Origin: Hemicentrotus pulcherrimus
Taxonomy: Eukaryota; Echinodermata; Echinoidea; Camarodonta; Strongylocentrotidae
Reading direction: 5' to 3'
DNA length: 64,000 nucleotides
NCBI GenBank assembly: GCA_003118195.1
Contig: BEXV01000317.1
Location: forward strand, 125,460-189,459
In this document: positions 1 to 12,300 of the stretch, piece after piece
Layout of the letters: each line of letters starts with the position of its first letter
How positions within the stretch are numbered: the stretch's first letter is position 1
Notes under the pieces: generated by a model
The model's database searches: none
Seen by the model: the letters and a program-made list of their open reading frames with translations, nothing else
Told to the model about the DNA's origin: nothing
Made by a program: the position numbers and the translations under genes

Positions 1-112
1 TTTTTTTTTTTTTTTTACTCTGTTGCCGTATATACGCCGCACCCCGACTTTTTGATTTTTTGTCTCCCAAAAATACTGCGGCATTTACACCGGAAAATAC
101 GGTATTTCATTT
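1..112. repeat. Right end of a TIR element (same family as 38242-38817)
   Basis: A T-run is followed by sequence nearly identical to 38722-38817, including the words CGCCGCACCCC and CCCAAAAATACTGCGGC, and ends in AAATACGGTA. At the other copy this is the right terminus of an element with inverted ends. Only the terminus lies in the window; the rest is off the left edge. Confidence 0.75.
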
Positions 113-186
113 ACTAAATAAAATTAAAAATGCAGTCAGATCATTGTAGAGTCTGGTGTAAACTTGAAAAACGTGGATATCAATAC

Positions 187-303
187 CTGGAATCTCTGCA
201 GCGGTTTTCTTTTCTGTTGGTTCTTTGGGTTTCTTCTTATATTTCTCAGAAATAGGAATCTTTTCAGTGTAACCTCCTTTCACCTCTTTGTCTACAACAA
301 TAC
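187..303 (-). CDS. SPDL1: Spindly coding exon 10 (last in window)
   Basis: A 117-base exon between a TCTCCAG acceptor and a GTATTG donor. It enters with two bases of a codon and leaves with one. It encodes a Lys/Pro/Glu-rich stretch (KKKPKEPTEKK) at the end of the coiled coil. Only one frame is open. A donor slightly further left (CAA/GTTTAC) is an alternative end. Confidence 0.7.
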
Positions 304-3300
304 CTGGAGACAAAAACAAAATATGGAAAATTGTCTTCAAAAGGTTGTTATGAATATGTCATGCAATTACATTAATAATTGAGATACTAAGACAGGACTA
401 TATTTGTTCTTACTCAAGACAAAAACCCTTATCAAACTAATGTGAAATGTTATCACCATCTAAGCCTTCAAAGAGTGACATACCGTACATATATCTACAA
501 TCATTTTAGAAAAAGCATAACCTTTCATTCTGACTATTACCTCTTCCTCTCTTTAGATGCAAAGGTAACTTACAGAACATTGATCTCATGATGGTTTGGT
601 ACAGTAAAAGACATTACCGGTACATGTACATGCCTCAAAATAAAAATTTATACGATTTGTAAGTCACCCTAAAAATTCTTGCATTATTTCAGTACTTCTT
701 ATCCCAAATGGATTTTACACCAAAATGTAGTTTTAACTATGTATAGGATATACCACTTTAATTCATTACTCTTAGAAATAGGAAGGTTTTCCAAATACGG
801 ATTACTCTAGTGAGAGCGTCAAAGTGATTGTTATTACCATTTTCGGCCAGCTTGGCTTTGAGTTCATCCATCTTGAGAGTGATCATGACATTGGCCGACT
901 TGATACGCTGGACCTCTCTCTCAGTTCCGTAGAGTGTTCTCTGGCACTCGATTAGTTGATCCTCAAGAGACATGCGTTTCGTCCGCTCTGACCGAAGTTC
1001 TCTCTCCATCTTCTCTTTCTCTTTCCTATGGAATTAGTGATTTGATGTTAAATTTTAATCAATGCAACTTTTTATTCTTCAAGAATAGTTTAACTTAATC
1101 AAAATTTGGAGTGGACTTTAAAAGATTGTTATTATTATTACTATTATTTATATCATTGAATACAAGTCCTTATCAAGTCTCTTTTGTTCTAAATGTTATT
1201 GCTATATTGTAACAAGCTGCTATGTGTACTTGGGTATTTGTAAAGGAATTGCACAATATGAATTTCTTACTACTTATCATTATTACTAATGAAACTATTA
1301 ACAGCCAATAAACACATGCATTTCATGCAACTCACAATACCTAGATACATATTGATGCTCAGAGTAATACAAACACTTACTTTCTACACACTGTTGTGGC
1401 CCACATTGAACCGGCAATAGACCATTCATACAATTATAACACTCTCTGGCTCGAATTCACAAAGAAGGTTTGTCAACAAACCTAGGTTTATGTGCATCAT
1501 ATGACGCCTTTTGACGCGTTTCAAACCAGGATTTTACTCATTTTGACGCGTTTTAAATGAAGGTTTTACACATTTTGACAAGTTTCAAACCAAGGTTTGT
1601 ACGCACGTAAACCTCTCTTTCGTGAATTCGGGCCTCTATGTCCAAGATCTTATTGGGTTTTTGGTTTGGGAAAGTCTGGTAGAGTTACTGAGCTACTGAT
1701 TTTAAAAGCAATACAATAGAAAAATACATACTTGACTTGTTCCAGTTTGCTCTGATAGAACCGCTTCAAACCGTCTAGATCCATGTTAACTCCAGCCCCC
1801 TCAGCCTGGTTAGCTGAAAATTCTGGCATCTGCAAAAAAGGAGGAACAAGCAACTTTTGATAAATAGGCCTTCTAAAGCATAAATATTCTACATCAAGTC
1901 AAAGGGTCCTGAATTCAAACTGGTCTCATATTTACCATCTTGTGAATAATATAAAAAATGATAATAACTTAATAACTTAAGCCAGGGCCCCGTTGCATAA
2001 AACTTACCATTGATGGTAACTTTGCCATCAATGGTAACAGGGCTCAACAGCCAATCAAAATCAAGGTTTTCACTGTACTTACCATTGATGGCAAAGCTAC
2101 GAACATTGGTAAGTTTATTGCAACGGGGCCCTGGTCTTATTTTAGGGAGTATAATTGAGCACTGTAAAACAAAAACAAAAATTAAACTTTCATGATTTGT
2201 TAATAACAGGGATTAAAAGAAATGTTTGCGAATCACAAAAAGGCAGTGTTGTGTCACCTGTGATTCAATTATTTTTGCAACATGACACTTTCGCGAATCT
2301 GAACCACTTTCAAATAGGGCTGCGACGTGTAGTCGAATGCTCAAGTACCCGCACGGTTGACAACTACTCCGGTACGATTTCTCGTACACGAATATTTGGC
2401 CGCAAAAAAGAAAAAAAAAAAAATCTGTCCAGGCCAACGCTTACCCATGCCTGGGTGAGCGGCGGCCGCTGGCATGGTGCCATCGGTAAAAATGTTTCCC
2501 CACTCAAGCACTGTCAAACTCACCACTCAGAAACTGGGACCAAATGTCTTGATTTCTGTTAAAATAACATTGTTTACTGTTATTATTATTATTAAATCGG
2601 CGCCTTCAACTGCAACTCAAAGTAAAATTGCATGTGTTTTCGGCGACAGAACTGGGATACTGCTGCAGTGGTATGGTGGTGGCAAAAAGAAATCCAAAAA
2701 TTTTTTTTTTTAAATTTAAAAAACTGGCGTCCGAATATTCGAGTATTCACTTGTAAGCTTGGGGGTGTACTCGGGTACCTCATTACACTGTTGTGCACAG
2801 CCTTACTATCAAATATACCTTTAGATTCTGTACAGTTTGGAGCTTCTGTGTAAGAGTCTGGACTTCGCCTCTGCTCTGGCTTAACATCTGTTCTAACCAC
2901 TCCACTTGGTCAGCTGCCACTCTACCTCTGTCCATCTGGAGAAATCCAGCAATCTGGTACTGCAAGAAGATGAATGGAGCAACAACTTAGTCAAAATTAA
3001 TGTAAATGTTATGCCAGAATCCTGCAGCAATTAAACAAGAATTATTATTTTTTGTTTCACGTAGATTAAAACAACTTTTTTTCTAGTGGTAGCTCATTAA
3101 ACTTTGCTACAAGCCCTTGAACAAATGTATCATAAATGTATCATTAATTTAATTACTTGATAGATTTCAGTCATTATTCTATTAAATTTTGTCTTCTTCT
3201 TTTTAGGGTTAGATAGATATAGACATTGGTCAATGACATCCTACCACGACATCCTACTTCTAAATTCGTGGACCTATTTTCAATTTTAAAAAGGAGGAAG

Positions 3301-6300
3301 GATTTTCTTACTCCCAAACTAAAAAAACACACAGTATCAAATTCTGGCACATATTTAACTACCTATGGCAATAGTTAACATTTCTTGGTACTACCTAAAT
3401 AGTGATAGAAAAGATGTCCTCAGAGTGATGGATGTCTATCTTACCTTCAGACCGTGCACCTGTTGCTTCTTGTGGTTGAGTTGTTTCTGGAGAGCATCAT
3501 GGTGAACTTGGAGACTGATCATTTTCTTCTCAATAGCCTGACGCTTATCTTCAACCTACAGACAGACACAAAGAAGATGATCTTTCAACATTTAACAAGA
3601 AGGTTGAGTTCCGGTACAGGTGAAAAGTAGGTTATAAGCTGGAAATGGATATGAAATGCCTTAATATTTATATTATGGCTACGCTAGAAAACACTTACCT
3701 ATTTGGACCAAATTGATGCCACAAGATTGAAATTTTGTATTGTCCTATTCATTCTACATATGTATATACCGGTATGCCTTTTATGTCCAGATTTTTAGTG
3801 TGTTTTGACATGAGATTTATTGAATTTGTCATAATTATGATTCCGTACCCTCATAATACACAATCTGTATTATCATTTAATACATAATCAACCATTCAGA
3901 ATCTCTCACGATGAGATCGCATGACCATTTTTCTACTTTATATTCAAACAAGATCAATGTGAGTATATCCTCAGTATGCCTTTAAGATATACCGTAATCA
4001 ACTGGTTATGACTTCTTTTTTTTCCTTTGCTCATGCAGTCATAATCTTAATCTTTTTAATATGCATGAAAAAAAAAGACAATGCTATTTGTTACCCCCCA
4101 ATATTCCCTATGAATAAAAACAGGTCCATAACCAGAACACATTTCAATGTGAATGATATAACCTAAGTGGCTTAAAGGGATCGTTTAACAATGTTAAATC
4201 TGAGATACACGGCCCTACGTGTTATCAGTGTCTGTGATATGGTGTAATATTGAAGCCCTAAAAAAATTGCGCTTCAAAATGATCAAGAAGTGCCTCAAAA
4301 AAGTAAAAATCTTTGAGTGACCGGTTTTACCATACTCGTTTTCCCCAATAGACTGTAGTGTTATGAAAACCGTCAGGCGAACGGTTTTCAAATTTGTAAT
4401 TCCAATCATAAATATCTTGATAATCAGACAGGCGATCGGCTTGTAAAGGTCAGGGGGTTCCTGACTGACCTAAAGGTTTATAATTACCATTGCATCATGA
4501 GCTAAATCCAGAATTTTGTTTCAGAATCTGAGACAAAGTTACCGGATCCCTTTAAAGTATCGCATTGCCATGAATTGCATTTTGCAGGAGAGCAATGACT
4601 GGATATTTCTTCCATGCATATTACCGGAAATACCTTCATGAAATGAACACTGCCATTCACCACCCCACATTCCAAATCAATCAATAAAGTTGTAAATTAC
4701 TGCAGCACACCTGTCAATCATCTTGTGAATTTCACTTAAATATTTTCAATTAAAATTCCAACAACATCGTACTTGTTAATATCTGCCAATCATTGTACAT
4801 ATCAAAATAGTTTTGAATATCATCCCAAATCATAACTTACCTCAGCAAATAGAGAATTTCCTTTTTTGTTAGGATCTGTTGACTCAAGCTTGATCAGGTC
4901 TAGCTCAGCTTGGAGTTCCTCAAGTTGCTTGTGAGTTTCCTGAAAAGATCAAATGCAACAGAAATATATCAATAATAAGAGTAGTGTTTCTATTTCTTTA
5001 TTACCACATGTTTTGAATTCTCATATAACTGAAATATTTTATATTCATAAACTAATTAAAAATAAACGATGAGATTGATATCTAAAAGCAGTTCAATCTG
5101 GTTTGTTCTAACTTTGGGAGAAAGAAGAACCTTTTTATGTTATTTTGGGGGAGTGGACATAGAATTTGCAGAATTACTCTTGGTGTTCTTTCTAGAAACT
5201 CCCTTTTCCTCAGGAAGAGTGTGAAGTGTGTTTTGATTGAATGACTGATGATATAGAAAGCAAGTACCTGTAGGTAAGCAACCAAGGGACCCACTGCATC
5301 AATCAAGTCTCATCTGAGGGACTAGGTTATGATGACGTATGCATTACCAAAGGGTACTAAGATATCAACTTGGGATTTGAACCCATATCTTCTAAATGCA
5401 AGGCCACTGCTCTACCGCTGAGTAATCATGCAATCTCTTCTACTGAAGAGGATTTTGCGTACAAAATGCACTATTTACAGACACAGTGTTGACCTACTGT
5501 AGAATTAGAAGCCTTTGTTAGATAAAACTTTCGTGAAACTTTCAGCTATAGTCACAGCAAGTTACTTGCATGAATTGCAAAAATTTGTTATTGTATCAAT
5601 TGCAATTAAACTTTTCAAGTCTTAACTGATCCTTAAAATTCATGAAAATTGTATGTGCTTAATGGTTAAACAGAACCTACCTGAAGTGATCTGGAGTATG
5701 TGAGACATTGCTGATGTTCCTCTTCTGCTCTCCCTTCCACCTCCTCATTTCTTACTTTCAGTTTATGATTGGTGAATCTAAGCTGCTCCAACTCATGACC
5801 CATGTCTTTCACACGACTCAACAGCTGCATCTGTAGCACAAAGTGAATCAGTCGCAAGTGTTCATTGGACTTAAAAAGTACTTTACCACTGATAGTAAGA
5901 GAGAAACCCATGAGAAAACTCTTAGAATAAATTGAACACAAGACCTAACACTTATGCAACACTGAAGAACAGCCTTGTTATTTGTTAATACTACAATCTT
6001 ACGATATGTAAAGTCATTCCTTCTGTTCAATTTCAGTGTCATCATATAATTTTCTTTTCTCAGGTTGTCAAATCAAAATGCTCTACTACAATTGACTCCT
6101 ACTAATTATGCTAATTTTGAATTTCTTGTCACTTTGTACATTGTATTTAGTATTTGGTTTGTAAGTTACCAATTGAATGGAGGACTTGCGTTCAATTCAT
6201 ATCAATCGTATCTCTTTAAAAGACAGGGCTCAGTTCTAAAATACTAACTCTTTTCCAAAAGAGTTAGTGCATGAATGTGCATAAATGAATTCCACATGTT

Positions 6301-9300
6301 GGATATACATGTAGAAGCATGAATGTTTTAAGCAGAATGATTAAAGAAACAGTTGATAACCATTACCTTTTCAGTGGTTAGGCTGATAACATCTTCCTGT
6401 AGTGTAGACAATCTTTCTTCTGATGTTGTAGTCATATCCATGATTGTTATGTTTGATCTACTCCTGGCATCTTCCAAATCATTCTCCAAATTAGACACCT
6501 GCAATGAACAGATATAAAATACTGTACTTGTGAATTGAAAATGAATTAATGAATTCTTCTTGATACTCAATACAGTGTCCTTGCATCTACAACCACATCC
6601 ATCCGCAATCTAAGAAATGTTGTTTCCCACTTAACCCATAGACTAGTATTCGTTATTTCACTGATGTTTAATACAGGGTCTGCCGGGTTCCCATAGTCAA
6701 TGGGTTAACATTCCCCCTATTGCGCATCAGGTATTAGTTTAAAGCAGGGCTCCACTCCAACTTTTTTTGAATGGGGCCCAGACTGAACTTTTTAGAGTCT
6801 GTATGCATGAGCCATGTGTAAAAGTGTTAGGATTTGGGGGTCCAGACTTAGATTTTTGGAGCTCATGTGTCCAGGGCACCTGTTAATGTCAAGACCTGGG
6901 ACCTGTCTTACAAAGAGTTACGACTGATCAATTTCAATCGTAAGTCCTCCAATCAATCGTAAGTTTGCAGTCTCCTATCTCTTATGTATATAGTTGCGAT
7001 TGATATCAATCGCAAAAAAAAGTTGCAATTGATATCAACTCTTTGTATCATGGGGCCCTGGTTTATAGGATTTCCTAACTTCAATATACAAATTATGATG
7101 TATTTAATAACTTAAAACCCTGTGCACGGAACCTAAGTCAAACTTGAGTTCTGTGCTAACGCTTACACGTGTGTCAGAAAGTCCACTCATAAGCTGCTTC
7201 TTTTTTTGTTTAATTGAGATTTAAACTTGCAATATCTCTTTATAGAAGTACTCATTGAAGCTTCTATGATAGCAGAACCCCTAACATATAAAAAAAAATA
7301 TTTAGTTGGTAATTGGTACACCTTCTAAGTTACCTGTTCCTTGAGCTGTTCATTCTGGATCCTGGCTAGCTCCAGATCAGACCTGACACCTTCACAGGTG
7401 GTCTTAACCTTCTGGACCTCGCGGGAGTGCTCCAGCTCCAGGCGCTCCTTCAGCCTTCCGGTCTCCTGCTTCAGTTTCTCCTGGAGATTCTCAATTTCAG
7501 AGGCATTGTGGCGCTCCATACTCTTATTGTTGGCCAGCTGCATCTGAAGAGAGTACTTTTCCTGTTCCAGTTCCTATTACAAGAGAAAGACAAAACAAGA
7601 TCTGTTAGATAGAAAGAGAGGTGAAGAGAGGGACAAGAAATATAGAGACAGAGACAGGGGAAAAGAAGTAAGAGAGAGGGAAGAGAGAAAGAGAGAATTA
7701 TAGAAGGAGATGAAATAAACACAGAAGAAAATACAGAGACAGAGAGATGGAGAGAGTGAGCCAGGATATACCGGTAGAGGCAATTTATACTATCAAAAAC
7801 ACATTTACAATTCAAAATTCTTCTCCTTGCCTTTAAAATCCGTAACGGTGAATGCCCCACATACCTTTCCAGTCTTGTAAAATCCAAACCCCTTTCCTCC
7901 AGGTTACGTGCTTCAACTTCCTCTCACTTTCAACTAATTCCTGGCCCTCGTGTGAAAACAAGATATGGTGATAGAGCACTTTCTGTAGCTGCCCCCAGTT
8001 GTGGAATAGCCTCCCGTCCTACATTTAAAATGCTCCTTCTACATCCACTTTCAAAGTAATGTCAAAAACCCATCTGTTCAAATCCATACGGCAATTCTGT
8101 CTCCTCTAAACATCTCAAACAAATAAATAAATAAATGATGTCGTACTACTATTGGTTATGAAATAAGCCATCTTTAGCACAATTTAAGTTAGATTAAGTT
8201 GATTTATTCATTTATTTGCAACAAACTGTAATTTTAATTTTGTAACATATAGCATAACATACTTTAATTTTGTACTGAACAATGTTGTGTATTCGTGGTG
8301 CTGTCGTCCCGGCTTTTATTTCGTGTTAGGATCTCGCTTCACTTAATGGCTGCTGGGACAACAGCACCACAGTGCCTAGAAACAATGTATTAGGCACGTT
8401 ATAAATGTGATCTATTATTATTATTTACACCATACTTCCATCTGTCAACAAAATTTTATTGTGAAATATATTAGACTCAAGGAATATTTGCACAAAATTG
8501 TTTTCAGATCTCATATGGAATCAAAAAATATATAGCTATAAAAAGCTCACTATACAATAATCAAAAGTGACAAAACACAAAAGTTTAAAACTGAAAATAA
8601 GGAGTTGGTCATACCTCAATCTGTCTGGTGTGTTCAATGATGAGATCCTCATTTCTCTGCTCCAGCTCCCTATTTGTTTCAAGGAGATCTTTACCAAAAG
8701 AAGCTGCTTTGTGTACATTGGCTTCACTCTCATTGAGCTCCTGCTTCAACCTCTCAATCTTCTCTTCTAAGTCCATGTCTGCCTCTGAATTTAAAAAAAA
8801 AAAGAAAAACAAGGTTTTATCAAATCAAAATCTATCATATAGAAATTATAGATCATCAAAAGTATCAAATTTAGAGACAACAGGATGTATTTTCAGTGAA
8901 ACTTGTTTCAAGAAAGCATTCTTAAGATATTTGTGCACTGTTGTAATGTAATCATTAAAGGACTACTCTAACCCAACTAACATAGCCTTTTAAAACATGA
9001 ATACACCTCTACTTATTAAAGGAATCCAGTACCGGTAACTTTGTCTCAGATTCTGAAACAAAATCCTGGATTTAGCTCATGCTGCAATCATAATCTTGAG
9101 GTTAGTCAGGAATCCTGTGAATAAAGATATTTATGATTGGAATTACATATTTTATAAACAAGTACCATAGTAAAACCGGTCAATCAAAAGTTTTACTTTT
9201 TTGAGGCACTTCTTGATAATTTTGAAGTGCAATTTTCATTGGGGTTCAATATAACACCATATCACAGACCCTGATAACAGGTAGGGCCATGCATCTCAGA

Positions 9301-12300
9301 TTTTACATTGTTAAACGATGCCTTTAACGGAGTCACACCAAGAAGCAAAAGTGTTTTTAATTGATGCAAAATTCATATCATTGCGAAGGGAAAGCCTTAC
9401 TAATCAATTACAACAAATTTCCTCTTCAAAATATGTTTTGGGCCCGCAGAAATCAACTTTCAAAAATGTTAGTTTTGAGATCCAGATTTACTGCCTATTC
9501 GTATTTTTTCGTATTTTGTCGTAGTTCTTCGTGTGACGTCACACCCTGGACACGGCTGTTAAAAAAAGGCTGCTAGCTTCCGCTTGGTCTGCAGCTAGAC
9601 GCACTAAGCGGAAGCTAGCAGCCGGTACCGAGCTGTTTGTCCAGGGTGTGACCTCACTATTCAGAGCTCGCTACGCTCGTTTGTTTGGCTTACGTTCGGG
9701 GGCGCTTGGGGGTTTAAGAAGGGTCTTGAAAAATGGCATTTTACGCCTCTCCACGATATCTATATGATTTCTCAGCAAATTATTCGTGTTTTTCAAGAGA
9801 AAATCTTTCCATCCATATGTAATTTGTTCTAATTATCAGTTTTTAGTAAATTTTCTTTGTGAAGCTCCTTTAATATTCCAGCCTCCAAACAAAAAATGAT
9901 AATAACCATCCATTTTTCACAAAACTCATGCTTGCTGGGCTACACCCCTCGAAAAAAGGTTATACTGTCACGTGGCTTGATGACGCATTTGACGTTACTG
10001 TGGGAATGTCCTTGTATTTGTCCGACAACTAAGGATCATACAATCTTATTGTTATTCATAGTTAGACATGCAGAAAGGCCAGCCACATTATGTGGTTATA
10101 TAGTGCATTTTAATTTTCGGATAAATGTCTCTTTTTTCCAATTAATATCAAAGTTTACCTTTTTAAAGACATTTTAATGCCTAAATCATCCTCCTTTTCA
10201 CTGAGAGAAGTCGCAAGCAGACGCTTTTTGCTTAGACTAGTACCACAGTCCTTTCATTATTTTGCATGCGCGTTCTTGTCAGTCTTGTAATAAAAAGGAG
10301 AAGCTATATATTCATGCCAAGAGAAGTGGCACACAGCGAGTTTGGGACAAATCCACCAAAGCAAGACAGCAGATTGATCGTACCATTAGAAGCAAGGTGC
10401 ACCCATAGAAAACATATCTCTTCAATCCTCAAGGGTAACGACCCGAAGTCCTTCTGGAGGTACATTAAGGTAGAAGGCAACCTAATCTCCGAAGATCTGG
10501 AGAAAGCTGAAGCTCTTGCCAACCAATTTTAAAGTGTCTGTATCCATGAAGAAAAGTCACCGTCATCGCTCCCTGACCTTCCACCCAGCCCTTTTCCTGA
10601 TACATGCCTCCCATCCGGATTGACGTTGAAGGTGTAAAGAAGCTACTACTAAACATCAATGTATCCAAGACCATCAGCATGGACCAGATCCAGAACCAAG
10701 CTTTCCAAATAGCAGCAGAAGAACTGGCTCCCACTTTGCAATTCATCTTTCAACAGTCGCTAGATTCTGGTGATCTCCCACTGGACTGGAGAAAGGCCAA
10801 TATCACTCCACTTTGTAAGAAGGGCTCTTCCACTGACCCAGCAAACTAATGCCCTATTTCAATCACAAGTACTTGTTGTATGTAAACTACTGGAACATAT
10901 TATTGAAAATAACCTCATGAGCCACCTAAGCAAACTCAATTTTCTTGCCAAAATCAGCACGCATTTAGGAGAGTCCGAGACACAGATCATGTGAATCTCA
11001 ACTTATTTTGACAATTAACGACCTGGCAAAGAACCTGGATGAAAAAGCCACCACAGATTTGATAACACTTGACTTCTTTAAAGCCTTTGATGTCATCCCC
11101 CACCAAAAGTTGCTTTACAAGCTAGATTATTATGGAATCCGTTCAGATAACTTAAGATGTGTGACAAATTACCTTACAAAACGAATACAACACGTATGTG
11201 TAAATGGAAAACATTCCGACTGGAAGCCAGTTCTAAGTGGAACCCTGCAAGGCACTGTGCTTGGTCCCCACTTGTTCTTGCTCTTCATAAATGACATTCA
11301 CGACAAAGTTTAAAGCACTACCAAGCTTTTTGCAGACGATTGCATGCTGTACAGTCAGTGGGATCAGTAAACGACGGAGACATCCTGCAACAAGACTTTG
11401 ATGCAATGGTGGAGTGGTCTCAAAAATGGGGCATAAAATTCAACCCCAAAAAGTGTGAATCAATGTCACCAGGAAGAAGAAACTGGGTAAATCTTCATAT
11501 AACCTCCTTGATGTCACCCTGAAAGAATGTAAGGAGACAAAGTACCTTGGTGTTGTGATCCAGAATGACCTCCGATGGAATGGCCAAACTCACCTCGCAA
11601 CAACAAAATCAATAGGGGTAACTTTCATCACTGCTTAACTTCCATAAAGGAGAAACTCTACTTACTTACTTTGATGTTTACTTTGATGCTCATACGACTA
11701 CCTAAAAAGATTAACTTATTTGCCCCTCTACCACACTTAGATTACGCAGTTGCTGCTTGGGACCCATACACAGCTAAGAACATTTCTTCTATCGAACAAG
11801 TCCAGAGGCAGGCAGCCCGTTTTGTCACAAGCACATATCAGAGAGAAGCAAGCATCACCCACCTTTTAAATTCTCTAAGTGGAACTCTCTCCAAGACAGA
11901 CGCGGAGCTCACCACCTAGGCTGTTTTCACAAAATGGTACATGGCCAGCTGGACATAGACCTCTAGATGCCCAAACCCACATTAAACCTAAACCAGATCG
12001 AAGCAGACGCGGGCATCCAAGTCAGTTTGTATACCCTTAACAAGATTAGATGTGTATAAAAACTTTTTTTCCACGCACAACCAGAGCATGGAATAAAACC
12101 CCAATCCGACATTAGTATCCCTGACTGACTCAGCAAAGTTTAAAGTACGTCTAGCACTCCTTCCGAAATCTACTTAAAGATGAAGTCGAGTTCTGGTTAT
12201 GCGATTGCAATGTCAAAGAAACGGTGTGGAATCGACCAGAAAAGGCTGATCATAGCATATAAGAATGTGTGTGTACTGCAAGGTTCTGGAATCATCAAAA

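Noticed and set aside
805..837. Longer version of Spindly exon 9 ending at donor GTAATC (805)
   Set aside because: It would end in phase 0, which does not fit the only open frame of exon 10; the GTAATA donor at 837 does.
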